Part shown: positions 1 to 12,900 of the stretch, in pieces | Numbering within the stretch: the stretch's first letter is position 1 | How the letters are laid out: each line of letters starts with the position of its first letter | Position numbers and translations under genes: made by a program | Notes under the pieces: model-generated | What the model saw: the letters and a program-made list of their open reading frames with translations, nothing else | Told to the model about the DNA's origin: nothing | Database searches by the model: none | Assembly: GCA_030671745.1 (NCBI GenBank) | Contig: DAOVHT010000004.1 | Span: 1 to 21,583, forward strand | From: Candidatus Nanohaloarchaea archaeon | GTDB lineage: Archaea; EX4484-52; GLR71 | Direction: 5' to 3' | Length of the DNA: 21,583 nucleotides

Positions 1-2
1 AT

Positions 3-911
3 GCAGATACGATTGACTGCGACCTTTATGTCACAACTGATAATGGTGCTACATGGGAACTTCGAAATTCGACTACACTTGCAAGTCCTGCGGTCTGTAA
101 CTTGACAGTGTCTGATTTTGATTGCGGTGACATCGGTACTGATAACTATTTCAAGTTCGGTCTTGATGATGGTTATAATTCCATAAATACTACTAACATG
201 AGCGGGCCTAATATAAGTATCAATGATATCGAGATAATCTATGTTTCTGGAAATGATCAGGATGTTGACAGGTCTTATGGTGTATTGCCTCTTAAGGTCT
301 ATGTAAATGATACCGTTAGGGGTATATCGGTGTCGCCTGATGTGGAGGTATATTTCAACATAACGACTGACGGGTCATCATATGTTCTTGAAGGATCAAA
401 TACTACTGAGGATGGTAATGCGACATATTCATTCACGCCTTCATGTTCATATTATGAAGGTGAACAGACCTGGTATGCAGAGGTCAATGATTCATGTTAC
501 ACTCCAAAGAATACTACTGAATACAATCTTACTGTATACGGTACATTGACCAATACACTTGACGTACCTACGGGCGTTGAATATTTCCTCAATAACAATA
601 TTACACTCCGTGCAAATGTTACAAGTGACTGTCCGGCTGAAGTCATGAATGATACGGAGGTGACTTTCAGATATTTCAGGACGGGGTATTCAAACACATG
701 TTCTGTTGAGAATGAGACTACAGGATATTACAATTGCACTTTCAACAATACTGGTATGCCACCGGGATACTATGATTTTGAGATGAATTCATCAAAATCA
801 TTCTATAATACGGATTCAAGAGTATTCTCATATGTGTACGGCATATCGTCATTCTGGCTTGAGACATTGCCGATCCTTACTGCACCAGCTGTAAGTCCGG
901 GTGTAGGCGGT
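3..911 (+). repeat. Partial C-type repeat unit (C0) at the left edge
   Basis: This is the end of a 331-residue unit whose first part is outside the window. It aligns with the C1 unit throughout: CDLYVTTDNGATW matches CDLYVSTNNGVDW, and VTDSCYT-like and GYYNCTF motifs recur. It ends in TAPAVSPGVGGWGE exactly as C1 does. The CDLYV motif is 2,937 nt before its counterpart in C1, close to the super-repeat period, so at least one more A-B-C block probably lies upstream. Confidence 0.85.
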
Positions 912-3900
912 TGGGGTGAAACGTTCTATTTTGTCACTAATGCGACTGACCGTGATCTTGATATGATGACTGTCAAGTTATGGTTGCGCAAGAAATCTGG
1001 CGGCAGTTGGATAATGAAGAACTCGACAACTGTCCAGGGTATCAATCAGACTGTCAACCTTTCGACTAAGTTCCCGAGCGGTGGAGATATGGATGACTGG
1101 GAATTCAATTTTACTGTGACTGCAGATGACGCCTGGGATGTCTACGGGACATCAAATGTATCATTCACTGTCGAGGCAAATGATGTACGGATTGAGATAC
1201 TTTCCGGAAATGATACTATCGTCAACAGGTCAAGCCTTCCGGGCAACAGCAATCCTGAAGTGACGTTTGCCGTGCGTATATTCGATGATGATCTTGATGC
1301 ACTTATCATGTATCCTGCAAATACGAGATTCTATGTGACAAAAGACGGCAGCAACTTTGAGACACTGGCAACAGTATCGAATGATACCAGCGAGTTCTAT
1401 GTCACATTGGATCCGGACTGCACTTATGATATCGGTCCTCAGATGTGGAAAGTATCAAGTGTATTCTCAGGAAACAGTTGGTATAAGCTGACGAACACAT
1501 CTGATCAATACTTCAATATAACAACGGTCCCTTTATCTACTGAGTTGGCTGAACCTGTTGATGGTGCTACAAGAGTTCGTGATGTGGATGATATATTGCT
1601 TCATGTCAATATCACTGATGAATGCGGTCTTGTGGCCGGTGCAAGTCCTGTCATTACAGTAGAAAGACTAGCGACATCTTATTTCACATGTCCTCCAGAT
1701 GATACGGTCTCTGATGAGGGAGATGGATATTATAATTGTACAATACCGGCCGCGTCAACATCAGGGTGGTTTACTGGAGATTATGACATTAAGATTGATT
1801 CATCAAAAGCATATTATAATTCTTCTGAGACTAACATGTACAATAGCGCGTTCCGTCTGGTGACTGTACCTAAAGTTGATAATTCAGTAATAACTTCTAT
1901 GAGTGCTATGGGTTCATCTGATTTCGGATGGGGTGAGGACTGGACATTTAAAGTTGATATACTGGATGAAGACAATGATAATGTGAATGTATACTTATGG
2001 GCGAATCTTACCGGTGATTGGGAGCTTCTGAATTCGACTGTATGTACAAATTGTGGTGGGAGTACTCACACGATAGAATTTACAGGTCATGATTTTGTAT
2101 GTACTGATATAGGTACACGTGATTTCAAGTTCAATGTCTCCGATGATTATTCTTATACGAATGAGACTTCAGGTACATTCAACATCATAAAAGATGATAC
2201 AATAACTTATTATTCGATCGGTGATTCATCACAGATTGATAGGGAAGGGAATGATGCTGAGATATTTGCGGTAAGGGTACGGGATGCAGATGTAAACACT
2301 TACGTTGGTACGACAATACCTAATGCGACCGGTAAGATATTTGTGACCACAGATGGTGTAACTTATGATGCTGGGACACAGAATCAGACAGATGTATCGG
2401 GGTATATCTATTATACATTCAATCCGGACTGCAGTTATGATGTTGGTGCGCAGACATGGTATGGTGGACCAAGAGATGATGCCTGCTATAAGGATTCTAA
2501 TTCGCAGATATCTAATACAGATATAGTTGGACAGCTGAAGAGTTCAATCATTGATCCAGTATATAGTTCAAGTGTTCTTGTGGGGGATATTGTCAACTTG
2601 AATGTAAGTATATTTGATGAGTGTTTAGTGCAAGTATCAGGTGCAACTATAACTCATCAGGCAAGTTCACCGTCGTATGAATTGGAATCAATTTTACCAG
2701 TAGCAGATGCTGGTGACGGGTATTATAATTCTACATGGGATACCATGTTCCATCAAGGCGGTAATTGGAGTTTTATCATAAACTCCAGCAAGACTGATCA
2801 TTACAGCAATTCAACATTGTATGGGGAATGGTTGTATCTGGATAATACTCCTCCTGTCGCTGAAAATTTCACAGTGTCGCCTGAGGTTGAAGGATGGGGT
2901 CGTGTCTATACTTATGATGCACAGATCTACGATATGCAGCAGGATAACATAACCTGCGATCTTTATGTGAGCACAAATAATGGTGTGGATTGGGTATTGA
3001 AGAACAGTACATTCATCGAGACAGTCCCTACTTCCGGTTATGCTAACTGTACATTGTCATTGTCTAATTTTGATTGTTCTGAGATAGGTACTGATAACCT
3101 TTACAAGTTCCAGGTATTTGATGGTACAAATAAGTTCAATACAAGTTCAATATCCGGACCGAACCTTACGACTGATACAGTTTCTATAGATTATATATTC
3201 GGTAATGATTCTATCGTAAACAGGTCGGCTGCCCAGACTACTTTATTTTCTGCGCGTGTCTTAGATGTTGATAAGGGAAGCATTCCTGTGATGGACAGTT
3301 CATCAGTCACTTTCTGGACAACTTATGATAATGTGGTCTATAATGATGGTATTTTGATATCCACAAATTCTACAGGTTATGCTGATTATAATTTCAATCC
3401 TGGTTGTGCTCCTGTAAAGTATGAGGTGGGACCACAATATTGGTCTGCGGGTGTGACTGATTCATGTTATACTGCCATTAATACGACTGAGAATTATACT
3501 TCCACAATATATGGTTCTATGGATAATCAGATATTGTCGCCTCTAGGGACTAAGTTTGTTTATGGTGTAGATAATGTTACAATCAGGTCAAATGTTACAA
3601 GTGACTGCAGTTCCCAGGAGACTATGAATGAGACTATTGTCAATTTCACAATGACTTCTCAGTATACAGGGACACCATATGGCTGTACAACTGAGGTGTA
3701 TAATGAATCAACAGGGTATTATAATTGCACATTTGAAACTTTCGGTAAAGATCCTCGAGAATATAACATCACTATGAATTCTACACAGGGGTATTACATA
3801 ACTAATGTTACAACTGTGACATATTCATCCGGCGTGTCATCTTTCCGCATAGAGAACATACCCGTCATGACAGCACCTGCTGTAAGTCCGGGTGTCGGTG

Positions 3901-6900
3901 GTTGGGGTGAAACGTTCTTTTTCACTACAAACGTGACTGATGCAGATGATGACACTATGACTGTCAGGTTATGGATTCGTAAGAAATCAGGTGGTAGCTG
4001 GACAATGAAGAATTCTACTACTGTCCAGGGCAGTGATGTGGTCGTAAATCTTTCTACAACATTTGTAAGCGGTAATGATATAGGTGACTGGGAATTTAAT
4101 TTCACAGTGACTGCAGATGATGCGTGGGATGTCTATGGAACACCAAATGTATCATTCATTGTTGAACCGAATGATGTCAGGATTGAGTTGATAACTGGAG
4201 ATGATTCAATTGTCAACAGGTCAAGCCTCCCGGGCAACAGCAATCCTGATGTAACTTTTGCGGTGAGCGTATTCGATGATGATAGGGATGTCCTGATCAC
4301 GTCTCCTATAAACACAATGTTCTATGTAACAAAAGATGGGAGCTCTTTTGAGACACTTGCATCCATATCAAACAATACTGGTTACTTCTTCGTTACCCTT
4401 AATCCTGATTGCGCATATGGTATAGGTCCGCAGATGTGGAAAGCATCAAGCGTATTCTCTGGGAGCAGTTGGTATAAATTGGCAAATTCATCCGATTTTG
4501 GTTTCAATATAACTACAATACCTTTATCCACAGAACTTTCAGAACCTGAAGGGATTACAAGAGTACGTGGTGTGGATGACGTAATGCTTCGTGCCAATGT
4601 TACAGATGAGTGCGGTCTTGTAGCGGGTGCAAATCTTACATTCTTGGTTGAGCAGTCACAAATCCCATATTTTTCATGTCCACCAGATAACACGCTCAAT
4701 GATGAGACTGACGGATATTATAATTGTACAATACCTGCTGCGTCTACAACAGGTTGGTCTACCGGGGACTATAACATAAATCATACCGCATCGAAAGCAT
4801 ATTATAATACTTCTGCGGTATTAAGTGAAAATAGCGCATTCCGTCTTGTTACAGTGCCTGAAGTAAGCAATCCTTCCATCACTACTTTGACATCAATCGG
4901 TTATTCTGATTTCGGGTGGGGTGAAGACTGGACATTTGATATTGATGTCCTAGATGAAGATCAGGATAATGTAAATGTGTATCTTTGGGTGAATATTACT
5001 GGGGACTGGGAACTTCTTGATTCAACAGTGTGTACAAATTGCGGAACTACAAAGACAATCAGTTTTAGTGGTCATGGTTTTTCATGCAGTGATATAGGTA
5101 CAAATGATTTCAAGTTCAATGTGTCGGATGATTATTCTTATGTCAATGAGACGTCTGGTACATTTGACATAGAAAAGGATGATACCATTACCTATTATGG
5201 TGGTCTTGGAGATGTTTCACAAATTGATAGGGAAGGCAGTGATTTTGAGACTTTGGCAGTAAGGGTATTTGATGCGGATTATAATGATTATGTGGGTTCT
5301 TCAATACCTGTTGCAACAGGTAAAATATTTGTGACAACAGATGGGGCAGCGTATGACTCGGGGACATCAAACACGACAGATTCATCAGGATACTTATATT
5401 ATATGTTTAATCCAGACTGTAATTATCTTGCAGGGGCACAGAATTGGATGGGTGGTGCAAATGGGGATGCATGTTACGTGGATTCTGATTCATCAACATT
5501 TAACACAGACATAACTGGACAGTTGAAGAGCAGTATAATAAATCCTGCATACAGTTCAAGCGTATTTGTGGGCGATGTAGTCAACCTGAATGCAAGCATA
5601 TTTGATGATTGTCTCATTCCTGTGCCTGGCGTGACCATAACCCATCAGGCAGGGTCACCTTCTTCTGAATTTGAAGACATTGCACCTGTAGCTGATGCGG
5701 GTGACGGGTATTATAATTCTACATGGGATACCATGTTCCATCAGGGTGGCAATTGGAGTTTCATGATAAACTCCAGCAAGGCTGATCATTACAGCAATTC
5801 AACTCTGTTCAATGAATGGTTATACCTGAATAATACAGTCCCTGTCGTTGAGAACTTTACAGTGTCGCCTGAGGTTGAAGGATGGGGTCGCGTGTATACT
5901 TATGAAGCGCAGATATTTGATACACAATTTGATAATATCACATGTGACCTTTATGTAAGTACAGATAATGGTGCATTATGGGTGTTGAAAAACAGTACAT
6001 TCATTGAGACTGTCCCTACATCAGGACGTACTAACTGTACATTGTCATTGTCTAATTTTGACTGTTCTGAGATAGGTACTGATAACCTTTACAAGTTCCA
6101 GATATTTGATGGTACGAACCTGTTCAATACCAGTTCAATATCAGGTCCGAATATAACTGCTGATACGGTGTCTATTGATTACATATTGGGTGATGGTTCG
6201 GTTGTTAATAGGTCCGCCGCTCAGACCACATTATTCTCAGCACTGGTCTTAGATGTCGATAAGGGAAGCATTCCTGTAATGGGTGCTTCATCAGTAACAT
6301 TCTGGACGACTAAGGATAATATAGTTTATGATGCAGGGATTTCAGTGTCAACAAATTCTACGGGTTACGCTGATTATAATTTCAATCCGGAGTGCAGTCC
6401 AGTATATTATCAAGTCGGGGCACAGTACTGGAAAGCTGGTGTTACTGATTCATGTTATACACAGACAAATTTCACTCAGGAGAATTATACTACAACCATA
6501 ATGGGGGATCTTATAAACACTATTGAAAATCCAGCTTACGGTACTGAATACCTGAGAGGTGAGAATGTAACATTGAGCAGTGTAAGTTCTCCAACAATCA
6601 CTGATGATTGTCTTCTAGGTCTTGAAAACATAGAGAATGATATCACTTTCTATAATGAGGACGAGGTGTCTAACTATTCCTGTATCAGTGATGAGATGGC
6701 AGGCGGATATTATCAGTGCATAAGAAATACCACTGATATGGCTGCAAGATGGTATGATACAGAGATGGTGTCATGGGAACTATATTATAATAACGGGACT
6801 GTACTTTTACAAAATCATATATTTGTGACAACAGTACCTAACATGACAGATGAAACTGCAATTACAAGTGTCGGTGGGTGGGGTGAAACATTCTATTTCT

Positions 6901-9900
6901 CAGTCAATGTGACTGATGAGGACCTGGATAATCTTACTCTGAACCTTTATATAAGAGATACAGCTTCGGGTTTCTGGGGAGCTCCAAAAAACAGTACTAT
7001 CCTTTACAGTCCGCAGGGTGAATATGCAGTACTGTCATGGAGTGATGCACCTTATTGTACAATCGGCACTTGGGAATATCGGTTTGAAGCAAGTGATACG
7101 CACGGTCATGTAAGTTTTACAACTCCACATAATTTCACGATTGAAAAAGATGATGTTCTCGTACAGTATTCGGTAGGGGATGGTTCGTATGTATGGCGGA
7201 ATGGGTCTGACAGCACTACATTGACATTGGATATTGTTGATTCTGATAGAAATGACATATCTGTCGGAACCGGGACTTCTGCAAGGTTCTGGGTGACTAC
7301 AGATGCAGATGATTCTGGGTCATGGGATATTGGAAAAGATACAGCAACTTTAGAGGGTTCAATGGATTACTATTTCATGCAGCAGTTCCCTGATGGAGGA
7401 CAGAAATGTGATTATACTGTGGGTATCCAGAAATGGAAAGGTGGTACATTCAATGATGTATGTTATAAGGATGTGAATTCTACGGAATATGATCTGTCGG
7501 TAAATTCCAGTCTGGTGCCTAATATAACTAATGTATACAGTCAGGGATATTTAAGAGGGGATCATATACCGCTTCTTGCATCAGTATATGATGACTGTGG
7601 TCCTGTTTCCAATGTTACGCTCTCATATTCTCTTCTGAATATGCCAAATCAGTATGTATGTACTGAACAAAGTAATGTCGGCTGGAATGAGAGTGGTGGG
7701 GACTATAACTGTACTTGGGATTCTACAAATAAACCATATAAATGGTATAATGTTACCGCAGACGTGTCAAAAGAATTTTTTGTATCTAACATGACTTCAG
7801 GTGATGATAGATTCTTCCTTGGAGTGACACCGCAGCTTGAATCGTTATCTGTATCTCCAGAAGTTGGCGGTTGGGGAGAGAATCATCAATTCAATGTAAG
7901 GCTGACAAGTTTTGATCTTGCAACAAATAATGTATCCCTGTGGAAAAGTTTTGATAATGTATCATGGGATCTTGTCAATTGGCAGACTGTCATCATGCCT
8001 ATAGGGCAATGGGTACAATTCAATGAACGGTTTACATGCAATGATTATCTTACGCCTGTGGCCGGTGTTAATTATTATAAGATAATATCTGAAAATGTTT
8101 TCGGTTTCAGCAGTGAAACTCCAGTATATAATTACACTCTTGATTATGATAACATTACTGTGGTCATAACTCCTGCAAGCAATGATACTGTCCGTCGACT
8201 TGGAGTGACAGACGCATTCCTTGAGGCAAGGATATATGATACGGATTATGGTGTGTATCAGAATGATACAGATGCGAACATATGGGTGACAACAGACGGG
8301 AATCAATTCAGTTTCAATGAATCATGTTCATCAATTGATGGGTATTGCGGGATTGATTATGATCCAGTATGTGATAGTGATGCGGGTCTTCAGAAATGGA
8401 AGTTGGAAGTGTATGATTCATGTTACCAGAACATCAATTCAACAAATGTTACATTGTCAATAATTGGTCAATTGTACAGCAATGTAGTCAATCCGTTGCC
8501 TGATGATATCTTAAATCTAAATACAACTGCTAATCTGAATACAACTGTAACTGATGATTGTGATAATAATATATTGGATGCATCTGTCTATTGGTACAAT
8601 AGCACACCTTTGTCGGTTGGGTCTGGATATGATATAAGCTGGAATATTCCATTGGGTTATGTAAAAGGTCCAGATACTATAATTACAAATTCAACAAGAC
8701 AGTATTATGATAACGGTACCAATACGACAGATATCTATGTCTATGGTTGGAGCATGATATCATCAATAACACCACTTAACCTTTCAAGCTATCTTGCTGG
8801 ATATGATGTGCCTGTAGAGTGTACTGTGATCGATGCTAATACTACGGCTAACCTTACTGATTACAATGTGAGCTTCTACAAGAATGATGTGTTCCAGGAT
8901 TCAAACCTGACAGACTCAAACGGGACTGCCGTATGGACATGGGTTACTGATTCTGAGGCATATGGTTGGTATAACATCAGCTGCATGATATCAAATGATG
9001 ATACCCAGTATTATACACCATCTGTTGCGCAGGGAAATACTACTGTCAGAGTGAACAGGACATTGATGGTAGAAAGTATAGTGCTTTCCAATCCAGACAT
9101 ATACCGAAATGATTCATTTGCACCTTATGATACAAACATAACTGTCAATATATATGATGCATTAATCGGTCCTGCTGTGAATGCAGATGTATGGTTCTAC
9201 AATTCGACTGGATTCATTGATAACTGCACGACTGATGCAGGCGGCAATTGTTACATCAGCTATAATGCGCCAGATAATATCACGCCTCAAGGTTATGGAG
9301 TATATGTCAATTCAACAAAAGCAGGGCTTGAAGATTCGATCACTAAAAATACAACAATCGGTGTATATGGTATCTATTATATTAACATAACTGAACCTGC
9401 AAATGATAGTTCATGGAGTAAGGCAATAACATTGAATCTTTCATCCTATATAGAAAATGAGAACGGATATGTTGATACTGCAACAGTTGACTGGTATATC
9501 GATTCAGGTTTTGTTGCAACTGGACAGAATACTACATATCCTTTAATCTCACAGATACCAGGACCTAAAACACTTATAGCAAATGCTACAAGACCATATT
9601 ATATAACTGGTACTGATGATATCTCATTGAATATAAATGGTCTGGTCGATGTCATGTGGTGGTTCCCACTTAACGGTTCCAAGCAAGCGTATCCAGGGTC
9701 TTTCGATGTCCAGTGTCTTGTGAAAGATAATAATTCCGGTGTGTCTGTTGTCGGTTACGCTGTGGATTTCTGGTACCTGAACGGTTCTGATTATGTCTAT
9801 AATGGGACCTATACTACAAATGAATTAGGTATTGCTGGGTTTACATGGTATCCGGAATCAAAAGGTATTCTTGATTTCAAGTGTAACATAACAGATAATG

Positions 9901-12900
9901 CTACAGTGTTCTATTCACCAAATATCGGTGAGGCGATGGCTACAATAATTGTTGAGGATATAAATCCACCGGCAATAACCAATGTGAGCATAATACCTAA
10001 CAGTACAATTGAGGCGAACCTTAACTATACAAACATAACGGCTGTTGTGACAGATGATGTTTTAGTCTATTCTGTCATTGCAAGCATTACGCTTCCTAAC
10101 GGGACCATCGTCAATGAAACCATGATCAATATATTCAATGATACTTATCGGGTTGAATATCTTCCACCAATCGGCGGAGAATATCTTGTTGATATAGTCG
10201 CAAGTGATTCGCCTCCAGAGAACAATACAAATGTTGTCTATGCAGGAAACTTCTCTGTCTGGGGCAAGGCCGATATGGTCGGGGAAAGGACAGATGAATA
10301 TGTCGCATTCGGTATCACTCAGGTATCAGGGGAATCATTCGTGTTGACAGTCAATGCGACAAATAATGGTCCTGCAAATGCGTATGATGTATCTATAACC
10401 GTGTCTGAAGATCCGGTAGGTATGGTGACTTACAATACAACTAATTATGATTGCGGTAATCTGAGTGTGGGTGAAGTGTGTTCAAGGGATTTCCTTGTGA
10501 CAGTACCTTCAAAGACTGCGCCGCAACTCATAACAGTATACAGCACGATCTGGTGGGATAATCCTGACAGGACACTTAACTCGACAGTCGGTACAACATT
10601 GATCGATGTTGCATCAAATCCTGTCATAGACATCCTTGAGACATCTATACAGAACCTGACACAGCATGGTGAGACGACAACAATCGGAACATTGACTATC
10701 AGTTCGGCAGGAAATGATTATGTAGATAATATCGTGTTGGATAAAGTAGGGATCATACTTGATATTTCATGTCCATTATGTAACCTGACAATCTCAAAAC
10801 AGACTGCGGATACATTGCCTGCCGGAGATTATTTCACTTCAGAGATATCAATAGATATCCCATATGGTCAGAGCGCGGGTGATTATTGGACATATCTTTC
10901 TGCTAAATCTGATAATGCACCTGAAGATCTTGCTATAGTCAATGCAACTGTACCATTGGATGTCAGCTGGGAAAGAACACCTTCTACGTTTGGTACCATT
11001 CTTGCTCTTGTAAATACAAATACAACATTTATCGGTACAATAACAGCTCAGAATAATGGTAATTCCGAGAGGAACATGATAGTTCAGACTGGTGGTAATG
11101 GTTCATTGTTCATTACAAAATATCCAGGATCATTTACAATGGGTATAGGTGTCTCTGCAAATGTGAGCATCAATTATTCCATACCCGGGGCAGTAACTCA
11201 AGGCATGTATTATGTGCAGATACATGTACGTGATCCATCAGCAGACCCTGCTGATGGGATTACTGATCTCTGGCTTAATGTGACTGATCTGCCTCCTGTA
11301 ATAGCTAATCTGTCTATTGATCCTCGCGGGTATGAACCTAATTTAGGGTATTCAAACATTTCAGCTGTTGTGACAGACAATGTAGGAGTTTCACAGGTAT
11401 GGTTGAATTCAACAAAGCCAAATGGTTCTATTGCAATATATTATTTCACAGTGAATGGAAGTGATGCATACCTTAATTACAGCGAGAATGAGATAGGGGT
11501 CCATGATGTGAAAATATGTGCAAATGATACGTCCGGTCTTATCAGCTGTACTTCAAATTACAATATAAGTGTCATGGTAAATACAACAGTCGTTACTGAA
11601 ACCAATATAACCAATGTCATAATCTATGGTGTTATGCTTGATACAGGTCTTAATGTGTCATTCAATTTCACGACACTCAATGCTGGTTATTCAAGAGCGC
11701 TTGATGTGAATACAACTGTTTCATATCCTGCATTATGGGATGTGTCACCGTCACAGTTCAATATGGGCGACATAATACTGGTGCCATATGAAGGCAATGC
11801 AACACTTTCAATTCCTGCTGATGTAATCGGTGATCATTATATCAATTTCACATCTAACTGGACTAATTATGATGGTTCAAATGATACGCTCATGACGCCG
11901 ATAAAGATTGTAATCGGGTCTAATCCAGTACTCAATGTGACGGGTGGACCTGTCCTGCTCGTGATTGAAAGCGGTAAGAATGCCAGTCAGAATCTGACTC
12001 TTGAGTCTATAGGTAATGATAATGCGTCAAACATACAGTTCAATTGTACAAGTGGGATTGTGTGTGCAGATTTCAATGTTTCTTTTGATCCATCAACAAT
12101 AATCAATCTGACTAAAGGTAACAGTACTAATTTCACAATCAACATCTCAGTCCCTGTAGGATATTCAACAGGTGCTTATGATGGAATCTTTATGGTGTAC
12201 ACACCGAAGACAAATACATCTGTAAATATGACTGTGGTTATTCCTGCTAACTTGACATGGGGACATGATCCTGTCATAATATCAAAAGATGTGGTTGCAA
12301 ATACTACAGGTGAGTTCGGTGCGGTCAGAGTCTCAAATATCGGTAACCAGCCATTGGGCGTGTCGGCAATATCTACAAATACAACACTGTTTACAATAGA
12401 TCAAAGCAGCATTGATCTGCCTGTTGGTAATTATTCGAATGTCATGATCAATTATACATCACCTGAGATATTCAGTCTTGTCACATATTCCGCATATTTC
12501 AGGACAACTAATATGAGTGCATTGCCTGCGGATCGTGAAACACTCTTGAACATAACAGTACATCCATTATATCTGGATATAATCACTCCGACAACAGCGT
12601 CTCCGGAACTTAATGTCTCAAAAGGTAAGAATATAACTTCAATATTCAACCTTACTTATGCGTTCGTATCTGTCTCTGATAACGTTATATGGCAGATAAA
12701 TCTGACAAATGAGGGTAGCACTTATTCAGTAAATATAACCGATATTAATCATTCTGTAATATCCGGTCTTTGGACAATCAATTTCACTGCACCGGACATC
12801 CTTGCCGGTATAGGTTATGATCTTGTTGCAACTGCATCTGATTCAGTAAATGGTATCGAGGTTATCGCAGTTGAAAAAGATGCAATCATATATACTGATA

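Noticed and set aside
102..104. ATG at 102 as the start of the giant gene
   Set aside because: The frame is open to position 3 and the 33 codons before the ATG encode repeat sequence matching the C1 unit, so it is an internal Met.
912..6878. Long direct repeats as a possible transposon or CRISPR array
   Set aside because: The repeats are coding units of about 1 kb in frame with one protein. There are no short identical repeats with unique spacers, no terminal inverted repeats and no transposase.
9181..9390. Short + strand open frame in another phase within the giant gene
   Set aside because: It overlaps a clearly coding repeat region, and its translation has no recognisable feature.
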